64,000 nucleotides of DNA. Origin: Pseudarthrobacter siccitolerans (GTDB taxonomy: Bacteria; Actinomycetota; Actinomycetes; Actinomycetales; Micrococcaceae). Shown here piece after piece: positions 8,178 to 15,653 of this stretch. Every line of letters begins with the position of its first letter. Position 1 is the first letter of the stretch. The notes under the pieces were generated by a model that ran no database searches, was not told the origin of the DNA, and saw nothing but the letters and a program-made list of their open reading frames with translations. Location of the stretch: the NCBI RefSeq assembly GCF_030823375.1, contig NZ_JAUSXB010000001.1, positions 3,224,001 to 3,288,000 on the forward strand, given 5' to 3'. The translations under genes and the position numbers were made by a program.

Positions 8178-8951
8178 ATGACCACCATTCAGCGCACCGC
8201 CGTCCTCACCGGGGCCACCTCGGACCGGGGCATCGGCCTCACCACCGCCCGCCGCTACGCCAGCCAGGGCTGGGCAGTAGTCATCCTGGACCTCGACGGC
8301 GAGAAGTCCGCCAAGGTGGCTGCCGAGGTCGGCAACGAGTTCAACGTCCCCGCTTTCGGCCACGAAATCGACGTCGCGAATGAAGCTTCCGTCACGGCCG
8401 CCCAGGTCGCAGTCGCCGCCGAGGTGGCCGCGGGCAACCTGCCTCCCGTCGGTGCCCTGGCCAACATCGCCGGCATCACCTCGCCGGTGCCGTTCCTCGA
8501 GACCACCCTTGAGCTGTGGCACAAGGTGATGGACGTCAACGCCACGGGCACCTACCTGGTGACCAAGGCCTTCCTGCCGGACATGATCGAGAACGGCTGG
8601 GGCCGGATCGTGAATATGTCCTCGGTGTCCGCCCAGCGCGGCGGCGGCGTCTTCGGCAAGGTCCCCTACTCCGCAGCCAAGGCCGCCATCCTCGGCTTCA
8701 CCAAGGCCCTCGCCCGGGAACTCGGCGCCACCGGCGTCACCGTCAACGCCATCACGCCCGGCGCTGTTGACACCAACATCCGCGTGGGCAGCACCGAGGA
8801 GCAGGAAGCCGCCATCAACGCCGGCATCCCGCTGGGCCGCAACGCCACCACCGAGGAAGTGGCAGCCGTGATCACCTTCCTGTCCTCCGAGGACTCGGCC
8901 TACCTTACGGGCACCACAGTGGACATCAACGGCGGAAGCCACATGCACTAA
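8178..8951 (+). CDS. SDR-family polyol/sugar dehydrogenase
   Basis: A 257-residue classical short-chain dehydrogenase. The nucleotide-binding motif is TGATSDRGIG (residues 12-21), the structural motif is NIAG instead of NNAG, the catalytic serine is in NMSSVSAQRG and the YxxxK pair in PYSAAKA. A conserved C-terminal block reads LTGTTVDINGGSHMH. In the locus it is followed by a DhaK-type kinase and an RpiB-type isomerase, the same trio described for D-threitol use (dehydrogenase, D-erythrulose kinase, D-erythrulose-4-phosphate isomerase). A role oxidising a tetritol to a ketose is therefore inferred; NAD(H) preference is likely but unproven. Confidence 0.82.
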   Translation: MTTIQRTAVLTGATSDRGIGLTTARRYASQGWAVVILDLDGEKSAKVAAEVGNEFNVPAFGHEIDVANEASVTAAQVAVAAEVAAGNLPPVGALANIAGITSPVPFLETTLELWHKVMDVNATGTYLVTKAFLPDMIENGWGRIVNMSSVSAQRGGGVFGKVPYSAAKAAILGFTKALARELGATGVTVNAITPGAVDTNIRVGSTEEQEAAINAGIPLGRNATTEEVAAVITFLSSEDSAYLTGTTVDINGGSHMH

Positions 8952-8989
8952 CGGTCCCCCTGAAAACCGCGGATGCCAGAGAGCCCACC

Positions 8990-10738
8990 ATGACAAAGAT
9001 CTTCAATGACCCTTCAGATTTCGTCGAGGAAGCCCTGGCCGGCTTCTGTGACATCCACTCGGACCTGGTTCGCCAGGTCGCGGGCGGCGCCGTCCGGCGC
9101 CACCGGCCTGCGCAGCCCAAGGTGGCCGTCCTGGCCGGGGGCGGCTCGGGGCACTACCCGGCCTTCGCCGGCCTGATCGGCCAGGGATTTGCTGACGGCG
9201 CCGTGGTGGGCAACATCTTCACCTCGCCCTCCGCGCAGCAGGCGTACGCCGTGGCCAAAGCCGCGGAGTCCGGTGCCGGCGTCGTTTTCACCTACGGCAA
9301 CTACGCCGGCGACGTGATGAACTTCGGCATGGCCTCCGAACGGCTGGCCGCCGAAGGCATCGCCGTGGAGAACGTCCTGGTCACGGACGACATCGCCAGC
9401 GCACCGCCGTCGGAAGCAGACAAGCGCCGCGGCATCGCCGGCGACTTCACCGTCTTCAAGATCATGGGCGCCGCCGCCGAAGCGGGCGCGGACCTGGCCG
9501 AGGTGGTGCGTCTGGGCCGCAAAGCCAACGACCGGACAAGGACCATTGGCAGCGCCTTCTCCGGCTGCACCTTTCCGGGTGCGTCCGCCCCGCTGTTCTC
9601 GCTCCCGGACGGGCAGATGGGGCTGGGGCTCGGGATCCACGGCGAGTCGGGCCTCTTCGACACCGATCTCCCGTCCGCGATGGACCTTGGCCAGGAGCTG
9701 GTGACCCGGTTGCTGGCGGAGACGCCGGAGGGAACGGGGACGCGCATTGCCGCGATCCTCAACGGGCTGGGTTCCACCAAACTTGAAGAGCTCTTCGTCC
9801 TGTGGGGAACGGTGGCGCCGCTGCTTCGCGCAGCCGGCTACACCCTGGTGATGCCTGAGGTAGGCGAACTGGTCACCAGCCTGGACATGGCCGGCGTCTC
9901 GCTCACGGTCACCTGGCTGGACGAGGAGCTGGAGCCGCTCTGGGTTGCTCCTGCAGAGACCCCCGCCTACCGCCGCGGAAACGCGTCCCGGGAGGCAGGT
10001 GTGTTGGCTGTTGAAGGAACGTCCGACGGCGGCGCAGACGTTGCCGCGTTCGTTGCCACTGCAGGCTCCCGGGACTATGCCGGCGCCTGCGTTGCGGCAC
10101 TGGAAGCAGCCAGGTCCTCGATCCACGAAGCTGAAGAGCAACTTGGCAGGCTGGACGCGATCGCAGGTGACGGCGACCACGGCCGGGGGATGGTCCGTGG
10201 CATTGATGCCGCGGCCGCTGCAGCGTCCATCGCCCTGGGGCAAGGAGGCGGCGCCGGTGACGTGCTCATTGCAGCCGGCGACGCCTGGGCCGACAAGGCA
10301 GGCGGGACCTCCGGTGTCCTTTGGGGCGCCGGGCTGCGGGCCTTCGGCGAATGCGTGGGGAATTCAGCGGCCCCGGACGCAGTGGAACTGGCCGCAGCGG
10401 TAACTGCGTTCGCGGACCGGATCGTCCAGCTGGGCAAAGCGGAAACCGGCGACAAAACCATGGTGGATGCCCTGCTGCCTTTTGCAGCCGAATTCAGCCG
10501 CCTGGCTGCGGAGGGCCAGCCGTCCGGCAAGGCGTGGGAGGAGGCGGCCGTGCTCGCCACCTCAGCGGCAACGGCCACCGCAGGCCTGCTGCCGTTGAAG
10601 GGACGGGCCCGCCCGCTGGCCGAGAAGAGCCTCGGAACGCCGGACCCCGGCGCCACGTCCCTGGCTATGGTGTTCACCGTTATGGGCCCCCACTTCACGG
10701 CCGCTCCCGCCCGGGAACCGGCCGGTGCGCAAGCATAA
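8990..10738 (+). CDS. DhaK-DhaL fused ketose kinase (dihydroxyacetone/erythrulose kinase type)
   Basis: A 582-residue ATP-dependent kinase with an N-terminal DhaK domain (about 1-320) and a C-terminal DhaL domain (about 370-575). In DhaK the GGGSGHYPAF phosphate loop and the histidine of LGIHGE, which forms a covalent hemiaminal with the ketose, are both present. In DhaL the Mg-ATP motif is AGDGDHGRGM and the AGGTSG loop follows. Single-chain kinases of this build phosphorylate dihydroxyacetone, D- or L-erythrulose, or apulose. Surrounding genes (SDR, RpiB, split transketolase) favour a C4 or branched C5 ketose over dihydroxyacetone. Its last codons form the first copy of a short tandem repeat that fills the gap to the next gene. 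Confidence 0.88.
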   Translation: MTKIFNDPSDFVEEALAGFCDIHSDLVRQVAGGAVRRHRPAQPKVAVLAGGGSGHYPAFAGLIGQGFADGAVVGNIFTSPSAQQAYAVAKAAESGAGVVFTYGNYAGDVMNFGMASERLAAEGIAVENVLVTDDIASAPPSEADKRRGIAGDFTVFKIMGAAAEAGADLAEVVRLGRKANDRTRTIGSAFSGCTFPGASAPLFSLPDGQMGLGLGIHGESGLFDTDLPSAMDLGQELVTRLLAETPEGTGTRIAAILNGLGSTKLEELFVLWGTVAPLLRAAGYTLVMPEVGELVTSLDMAGVSLTVTWLDEELEPLWVAPAETPAYRRGNASREAGVLAVEGTSDGGADVAAFVATAGSRDYAGACVAALEAARSSIHEAEEQLGRLDAIAGDGDHGRGMVRGIDAAAAAASIALGQGGGAGDVLIAAGDAWADKAGGTSGVLWGAGLRAFGECVGNSAAPDAVELAAAVTAFADRIVQLGKAETGDKTMVDALLPFAAEFSRLAAEGQPSGKAWEEAAVLATSAATATAGLLPLKGRARPLAEKSLGTPDPGATSLAMVFTVMGPHFTAAPAREPAGAQA

Positions 10739-10828
10739 ACCCGCGCAAGCATAATCCCGCGCAGTCATGAGACCGGCGCAAGCATAAACCGGAGCGCAAG
10801 CATTAGCGCGCGCACGAGCATAAAACGG
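10727..10828 (+). repeat. Degenerate 16-18 bp tandem repeat between kinase and RpiB genes
   Basis: About six imperfect copies of GCGCAAGCATAAACC are arranged head to tail. The first copy encodes the end of the kinase and its TAA stop (AQA-stop); the last runs up to the GAAGGA ribosome-binding site of the RpiB gene. Several copies carry further in-phase or out-of-phase stop codons. The array looks like local slippage duplication of the 3' end of the kinase gene. Confidence 0.8.
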
Positions 10829-10839
10829 AAGGACAAGCC

Positions 10840-11310
10840 ATGGGACTGCGGCTGATTGTGGGCGCGGACGAAGCGGGAGTGGACTACAAGGACAAGGTCC
10901 TTGAGGACCTCCGGCAGGATCCCCGTGTCAGCGAAGTTATCGACATCGGCGTCAACCGGACGGATGCCCGGGACGACTTCACCCGGCCCTACCCGTATGT
11001 GGGGATCGCTGCCGGGGAAATGATCCGGGACGGCGCCGCCGACCGTGCCATTCTCTTTTGCGGCACCGGAATCGGGGTGGCCATCGCAGCCAACAAAGTC
11101 GAAGGAATCAGGGCCACCGCCGCCCACGACTCGTTCTCCGTGGAGCGTTCCATCCTTTCCAACGACTGCCAGGTCCTCACCATGGGCCAGCGCGTGGTGG
11201 GCATCGAACTTGCCCGCCGCCTGGCCAGGGAGTGGATCGGCTACACCTTCGACACGGCGTCCGCTTCAGCGGGCAAGGTCAAGGTCCTGACGGACTTCGA
11301 AGCCTGCTGA
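10840..11310 (+). CDS. RpiB/LacAB-family sugar-phosphate isomerase
   Basis: A 156-residue isomerase of the ribose-5-phosphate isomerase B fold. The catalytic cysteine lies in ILFCGTGIGVAIAANK, followed by AAHDSFSVERSILSNDC and the VLTMGQRVVG segment typical of the family. The likely reaction in this locus is D-erythrulose-4-phosphate to D-erythrose-4-phosphate, which the split transketolase could then use; ribose-5-phosphate or another pentose phosphate remain possible. A strong GAAGGA site precedes the ATG. It is the last gene of the plus-strand arm of the sugar locus. Confidence 0.85.
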   Translation: MGLRLIVGADEAGVDYKDKVLEDLRQDPRVSEVIDIGVNRTDARDDFTRPYPYVGIAAGEMIRDGAADRAILFCGTGIGVAIAANKVEGIRATAAHDSFSVERSILSNDCQVLTMGQRVVGIELARRLAREWIGYTFDTASASAGKVKVLTDFEAC

Positions 11311-11358
11311 CCGGCCTCACCGGTGGAGCAAGGACATGGTGGGGACGGTGTGGTCACA

Positions 11359-11646
11359 ATGGGAAATGGCCGGCACAGGACCGTGAAGCCGTACCGCTAT
11401 CATGACTGGCGCCGGCTCATTGGAACGCCGGTCGAGGTCCGAAAGAACTTCGAGATTGTCCGCACCGGCGTGGTGGACGACGCCATGGAAGACTCCTCTG
11501 CCGTGTGGATCGCGGCAGACGCCGGCGGTGGCAGGACGCTGTTTGCCGCCGCGGAGGGCTTTGAACTGTGGATCAGGCCGCAGGAGTTGGGCGGAAAGCT
11601 GTGCTTCAAGATGGCGGCCGCCCAACTCCCCTCGTCCCGCCGCTGA
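11359..11646 (+). CDS. Small conserved hypothetical protein
   Basis: A 95-residue protein with no domain I recognise. It begins MGNGRHRTVKPYRYHDWRR and has alternating hydrophobic/charged strands (VEVRKNFEIVRTGVVDDAMEDSSAVWIAAD, split here only for description as a predicted small beta-barrel-like fold). The ATG at 11359 is preferred to 11323 because the first residues from 11323 are low-complexity glycine. It lies 48 bases after the RpiB gene but is not obviously part of the sugar pathway. Confidence 0.45.
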   Translation: MGNGRHRTVKPYRYHDWRRLIGTPVEVRKNFEIVRTGVVDDAMEDSSAVWIAADAGGGRTLFAAAEGFELWIRPQELGGKLCFKMAAAQLPSSRR

Positions 11647-11727
11647 TGGGGAGCTGCCAAGACAGGGAGCCTTGAGGACCGGGCCGCGTCGGGGGTAGGT
11701 TTCCGACGGCGCGATTCCTACACTGGG

Positions 11728-12171
11728 GTGATGATCACAGTCACCGGAAGTGTGGAAACAAAACTGCCCGCCAGCCAGGCCTTCGCCTACATGCGGGAGT
11801 TCGAGAACACCAGCGAGTGGGATCCCAGCACCCCGGTGATGAATAAACTGACGCCGGGCCCGGTGGCTGTAGGGCACCGGTACCATGCCGAGTCCGAATT
11901 CCGGGGAAAGCGGCAGTCCCTCGAGTATGAGGTCATCGAACTGACGGAGAACCACATCAAGCTCCGCGGCGAAAATAAGACCGTCACCGCTTTCGACTCC
12001 ATCGACGTCAGTCCTGCCGGCGATGGCTCGGTGGTCACATACGCCGCCGAGTTCAGCATCAAGGGTCCCGCGAAGATAATCCAGCCGCTCCTGAAACCGG
12101 CGTTTATGTCGTTGCGCGACCCGGCACTGAACGGAATCAGGGACACCCTCAACTCGCGCGCCCGGGCCTGA
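11728..12171 (+). CDS. SRPBCC (START/Bet v1-like) family protein
   Basis: A 147-residue protein beginning MMITVTGSVETKLPASQAF, the usual first strand and helix of the SRPBCC fold, with the diagnostic early block REFENTSEWDPS and a long C-terminal helix. Members bind hydrophobic ligands or act as cyclases/dehydrases. No catalytic assignment is possible from sequence. A second ATG one codon later could also be the start. It ends six bases before the stop of the convergent small gene at 12177. Confidence 0.75.
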   Translation: MMITVTGSVETKLPASQAFAYMREFENTSEWDPSTPVMNKLTPGPVAVGHRYHAESEFRGKRQSLEYEVIELTENHIKLRGENKTVTAFDSIDVSPAGDGSVVTYAAEFSIKGPAKIIQPLLKPAFMSLRDPALNGIRDTLNSRARA

Positions 12172-12176
12172 AACGC

Positions 12177-12470
12177 TTAGCAGGGGCCCGGGGGATCCTT
12201 CCGCGCATTGGTGAGCGGAGAATCACTGTAGGGGGCCATCGCCAACAGTTCACGAGGGCGTCCTGCAGCATCCGAACGCTCGTTGACCGCCTGGGACAGG
12301 ATGTCGCGCTCTTTCGAGGGAAGGCTGATGAGTCCCGCGCTGTAGCCCTTGATGTCCTGTTGCGTGGCGCTGCCGCCCAGCGCGGCGTAGTCGAGCCACA
12401 GCTGGGCCAGGTCAAGATCGTGCTCCTGGATCACACCCCCGGTCAGTGCCTGTTGGTCCTTTTCGTCCAT
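12177..12470 (-). CDS. Small hypothetical protein, mostly helical
   Basis: A 97-residue acidic protein starting MDEKDQQALTGGVIQEHDLD. It contains a long amphipathic helical centre (LAQLWLDYAALGGSA) and ends KDPPGPC. I recognise no family. The start at 12470 follows GGACGGAG; the longer open frame is proline/arginine-rich and overlaps the SDR gene, so it was not used. It is co-directional with, and downstream of, the SDR gene at 12544. Confidence 0.45.
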   Translation of the reverse strand: MDEKDQQALTGGVIQEHDLDLAQLWLDYAALGGSATQQDIKGYSAGLISLPSKERDILSQAVNERSDAAGRPRELLAMAPYSDSPLTNARKDPPGPC

Positions 12471-12543
12471 CGCTCCGTCCGCTCTTATGGGAGTTCTTCT
12501 CCCTGCGGTTCGGCGCCATCGCCGCGGCGGATGGGTTGGGGAT

Positions 12544-13404
12544 TCAAGAAAGTTCTGCGAGGCGGCTGCAGGCCTCCCACAAACGCCGGCGGGCTTCAGG
12601 ATCCGAGCCCATCCCGGGCGTGGGCAGCTCCTTCCGGCTTGCCCACAGTTTCCCTGACACCCCGGCGGTTTCGGGTGAGCCGGCAAGCCAGATTACGGTG
12701 TCGGCAGCCTTTTCGGCCGGGGCGCCGATAGTGTTGGTGATCCAGCGGAACGGGCCGCCGACGTCCGCCAGCAACGCGGTGTTTTTGACCAGACCGGGAT
12801 GCACGGCGTTTGCCACCACCCCCGTTCCCCGAAGCCGTTCGGCAAACTCCTGGGTGAGGAGGACGCGGGCCAGCATGGTGGGCGGCGTGGAGCGAAGGTA
12901 GCTGTACTTACCCTTCGCCGTCTGGAGGTCGTCGAAATCCAGGCTGGTTTTGCCGTATCTCGAAGCCACATTCACGATGCGGGCATCACCACCATTGCCA
13001 GCGGCCGCCCCGCTCTTCAGTGCGTCCATCAGCAGGTTGGTCAGCAGGAAATAGGCCATCACGTTTGTAGCGAAAGTCAGCTCGAGCCCGTCCGGAGTCA
13101 CGTGGCGTTCCTTCCGGAACACGCCCGCAGCGTTGACCAGTACGTCCAGCCGTTCGTGCCGGGACAGGAAGTCTGTCGCCGCCGAGCGGATGGAGGACTG
13201 GACCGACAGGTCACATGCCAGCGGCTCGAGCGTGGCGCCGGGCACCTGGGCGCGGATGCCCGCCATTGCTTCCTCGGCGCGGGCGATGGAACGTCCGACG
13301 ACGACAATTGCGGCCCCTTCGCGGGCGAGCCCTGCGGCCACCGCCTTTGCCAGCCCGCCGGTCGCACCGGTCACGAGCGCCAGACGTCCATCGATTGAAC
13401 CCAC
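12544..13404 (-). CDS. SDR-family protein, retinol-dehydrogenase-like, altered active site
   Basis: A 286-residue short-chain dehydrogenase of the broad retinol-dehydrogenase type. The cofactor motif is TGATGGLAKA (one Gly of TGxxxGxG replaced by Ala), followed by CDLS, NAAGVF and VNVASRYG for the catalytic serine region. Where YxxSK is expected the sequence is YLRSTPPTMLARVLLT: serine is kept, lysine is replaced by threonine and four residues appear inserted before the LAxxLxT helix. Activity is therefore doubtful unless lysine is supplied from elsewhere. It is divergent from a TetR regulator whose operator lies between the two genes, so it is a likely regulatory target. Confidence 0.8.
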   Translation of the reverse strand: MGSIDGRLALVTGATGGLAKAVAAGLAREGAAIVVVGRSIARAEEAMAGIRAQVPGATLEPLACDLSVQSSIRSAATDFLSRHERLDVLVNAAGVFRKERHVTPDGLELTFATNVMAYFLLTNLLMDALKSGAAAGNGGDARIVNVASRYGKTSLDFDDLQTAKGKYSYLRSTPPTMLARVLLTQEFAERLRGTGVVANAVHPGLVKNTALLADVGGPFRWITNTIGAPAEKAADTVIWLAGSPETAGVSGKLWASRKELPTPGMGSDPEARRRLWEACSRLAELS

Positions 13405-13498
13405 AGCCGCCTCCTCAGCGCTGAAACGCCTTCAGGTTACGCCTCATCAGGGTTTCCATCACTACAACTTTGGGAAAGGCTCGCTTTAGCGGCACTGG

Positions 13499-13522
13499 GG
13501 TAGGTAGACTGGTCTACCTACC
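13499..13522. promoter_or_regulatory. TetR operator palindrome
   Basis: Two perfect 11-base arms, GGTAGGTAGAC (13499-13509) and GTCTACCTACC (13512-13522), flank a TG centre. The palindrome ends 19 bases before the TetR start and covers a TAGACT that could be its -10 box. Such an extended perfect palindrome in front of a tetR gene is normally its own operator; it may also control the divergent SDR. Confidence 0.82.
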
Positions 13523-13541
13523 ATTACGAAGAGGAGCTCCA

Positions 13542-14138
13542 ATGTCTGCGGCTGACGTATCCCTGCCAACGAAAAAGCGCGCCCGGGAGCTCCTGCTTGA
13601 GGCCGCCGCAAGGCTCTTTTATGCCCGGGGCGTCGGTGCCACGGGCATCGACGCGATTACGGCCGAGGCTGGAGTGGCCAAAAAGAGCCTGTACAACAAC
13701 TTCGCTTCCAAGTCGGACCTGGTGGCCGCTTACCTTGAAGCCCGGCATGAGGAATGGCTCGGCCTGTATCAGGCGCGGGTGGACGGCGCTGCCGGACCCA
13801 GGGAACGGGTGCTGGCCGTTTTTGATGCCTATGTTGATCACGCGCGGTTCGCCTATGAGCATGGATTCCGGGGCTGCGGGCTACTCAACGCGGCGGCAGA
13901 ACTGCCCGCCGGCAGCCCGGGGCGGTTAGCGGTCTGGCGCCACAAGGAAGAAGTTGAGGCGCTGCTGGCCGGGCACCTGGGGGAGTTGCTCCCAGGGCAG
14001 GACGAACGCGGCGCCCGGCTTGGCGCCCATTTGGCCTTCGTCCTGGAGGGCGCCATGGTCCGGGCGGGACTCGAAGGCGGGGATGCCCGCCTTCTGGAGG
14101 GCCGAACAATTGCCGCGCAGATGCTGGCCGGGCTGTGA
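13542..14138 (+). CDS. TetR-family transcriptional regulator
   Basis: A 198-residue regulator. The DNA-binding domain (about residues 12-58) reads KKRARELLLEAAARLFYARG, then VGATGIDAITAEAGVAKKSLYNNFASKSDLVAAYL, a textbook TetR helix-turn-helix. The C-terminal ligand domain contains a GFRGCGLLNAAAE block found in regulators of this type. The start at 13542 follows GAGGAG. Its stop overlaps the GTG of the DMT transporter gene, so the exporter is probably co-transcribed and under its control, together with the divergent SDR. Confidence 0.9.
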   Translation: MSAADVSLPTKKRARELLLEAAARLFYARGVGATGIDAITAEAGVAKKSLYNNFASKSDLVAAYLEARHEEWLGLYQARVDGAAGPRERVLAVFDAYVDHARFAYEHGFRGCGLLNAAAELPAGSPGRLAVWRHKEEVEALLAGHLGELLPGQDERGARLGAHLAFVLEGAMVRAGLEGGDARLLEGRTIAAQMLAGL

Positions 14139-15343
14139 CGGCTTCCACCCGGCGCGTCTCCGGGCGGTCCCGGCGGTTCCGGCGAAAAGACCGGAGGTCC
14201 GGGAGCGGCCATCTGTCCGGGCCGGGCTGGGGTGCGGTTTTTGTGCTGGCCGCATCGGTCCTGTGGGGTACCACCGGAACGGCTGCCACGCTGGCGCCGG
14301 CAGTCAGCCCCCTTGCCATCGGTGCTGTGGCGATGGGAGTGGGCGGCCTGCTGCAGGCCCTGTACGCGGCAGGGCCGATCCGCAGGCAATGGCGGCGGCT
14401 TTTGGAGCAATGGCCGCTGGTGTCATTGGGGGCATTGGCCGTCGCGGTTTATCCCTTGGCCTTTTACACCTCGATGCATCTTGCCGGCGTCGCCGTGGGA
14501 ACAGTGGTTTCCATTGGCTCAGCCCCTGTGGCCGCAGCGGTCATCGAGCGCTTTGCCGACCGGAAGCCGCTCACCCGCCGCTGGCTGGCAGGGGCGCTGC
14601 TCGGCGTCGGCGGCGCCGTGCTGCTGTCCGTTGCCGGGCAACGGCCCGATGCCGGTGATGCCGGCAGTCCCGCTATCGATGGCGCCGGCAGCGCCGCCGG
14701 GCTGGGCCTGGCCCTGGGGTCATGGACTGCGCCAGCGGGGATACTGCTGGGGCTGGTTGCGGGCACCACGTATGCCCTCTACTCCTGGGCTGCCCATCGA
14801 CTGATTGGGAGCGGTGTGTCCTCCCGCGCCACCATGGGGGCAGTTTTCGGGGCGGGTGGGGTGCTGCTGATGCCCGTTCTCTTCCTTACCGGCCGGCCGC
14901 TCGCCGAGTCCTGGACGAATTTCGGCGTCGGGGCCTACATGGCCCTCGTCCCAATGTTTGCCGGATACGTCCTGTTCGGGTGGGGCCTGGCCCGGATCCG
15001 CGCGAGCACCGCCACCGGCCTTTCGCTGGTGGAAACGGTGGTGGCGGCGGTGCTGGCGGTCCTGGTGGTGGGGGAGCGCCTTCCGGCAGCGGGCTGGATC
15101 GGAGCGGCAGCCGTCCTGGCCGGGCTGGTTTTCCTGCTTCCACGTGCTTCAGGGCAGGGGGAGCCGGCAGGCGGCGAAGGACTACCCCGTCTGTCCTTGC
15201 CCGCCACGTCGATTGAGCGTGCGCTTGCCCAGCACGAGGCAGGTGCCGAGGGCCATCAGCAGGAACCCGGTAATGCCGGCCCCGATGATGTGGCTGCTGA
15301 CGCCGGTAATGAAGACTACGAGGCCCAGCAGGCCCGCGGCTGA
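14135..15343 (+). CDS. EamA/DMT-family transporter
   Basis: A 402-residue membrane protein with two EamA repeats, together about ten transmembrane helices (ALWGTTGTAATLAP start of the first repeat; LGLVAGTTYALYSWAAHR start of the second). A GTG start overlaps the TetR stop (GTGA). The first 30 residues are a basic cytoplasmic leader. After the last helix (VFLLPRASG) the frame continues for about 60 hydrophilic residues that are antisense to the convergent DUF3040 gene, an overlap of 162 bases. Substrate is unknown; regulation by the TetR gene suggests export of a toxic small molecule or metabolite. Confidence 0.82.
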   Translation: MTASTRRVSGRSRRFRRKDRRSGSGHLSGPGWGAVFVLAASVLWGTTGTAATLAPAVSPLAIGAVAMGVGGLLQALYAAGPIRRQWRRLLEQWPLVSLGALAVAVYPLAFYTSMHLAGVAVGTVVSIGSAPVAAAVIERFADRKPLTRRWLAGALLGVGGAVLLSVAGQRPDAGDAGSPAIDGAGSAAGLGLALGSWTAPAGILLGLVAGTTYALYSWAAHRLIGSGVSSRATMGAVFGAGGVLLMPVLFLTGRPLAESWTNFGVGAYMALVPMFAGYVLFGWGLARIRASTATGLSLVETVVAAVLAVLVVGERLPAAGWIGAAAVLAGLVFLLPRASGQGEPAGGEGLPRLSLPATSIERALAQHEAGAEGHQQEPGNAGPDDVAADAGNEDYEAQQARG

Positions 15344-15478
15344 ACCGTAGTAGACACCGGACCTGAACCGGCGTGTTGGGTGACCGGACAGCAGTTCCAT
15401 CGCCAGGTGCGGATCGTCGGCGATCAGCCCGAGCTCCAGCTCCTTGAGGAGCCTCCGCTCCTCTTCGGACATTGGCAT
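15182..15478 (-). CDS. DUF3040 small membrane protein
   Basis: A 98-residue protein starting MPMSEEERRLLKELELGL, the classic DUF3040 opening, followed by two transmembrane helices (about 44-62 and 66-84) and a basic tail. The family is confined largely to actinobacteria and has no established function. Either ATG at 15478 or 15472 could be used. The gene overlaps the 3' end of the DMT gene tail-to-tail by 162 bases. Confidence 0.82.
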   Translation of the reverse strand: MPMSEEERRLLKELELGLIADDPHLAMELLSGHPTRRFRSGVYYGSAAGLLGLVVFITGVSSHIIGAGITGFLLMALGTCLVLGKRTLNRRGGQGQTG

Positions 15479-15653
15479 TGGACGCCCTTGAAATCTTGAT
15501 TCGGGACTCTCGATATTGACCGTAGGAGCCTTGCCCTGTCCAGTCAAGGGCGTGGCCGGCAGGCCAGGTGGCGGTCCTTTCGTAAACGTCGCAGCGCGGG
15601 GAAGTTCGGCAGCGTTGGCCTCCACCTCCAGGCGGGCCGATGGCGGGACGGGA

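Noticed and set aside
2922..11310. Sulfosugar (sulfoquinovose) transketolase pathway
   Set aside because: No sulfosugar isomerase, sulfolactaldehyde enzyme or sulfonate exporter is present; kinase and RpiB types do not fit.
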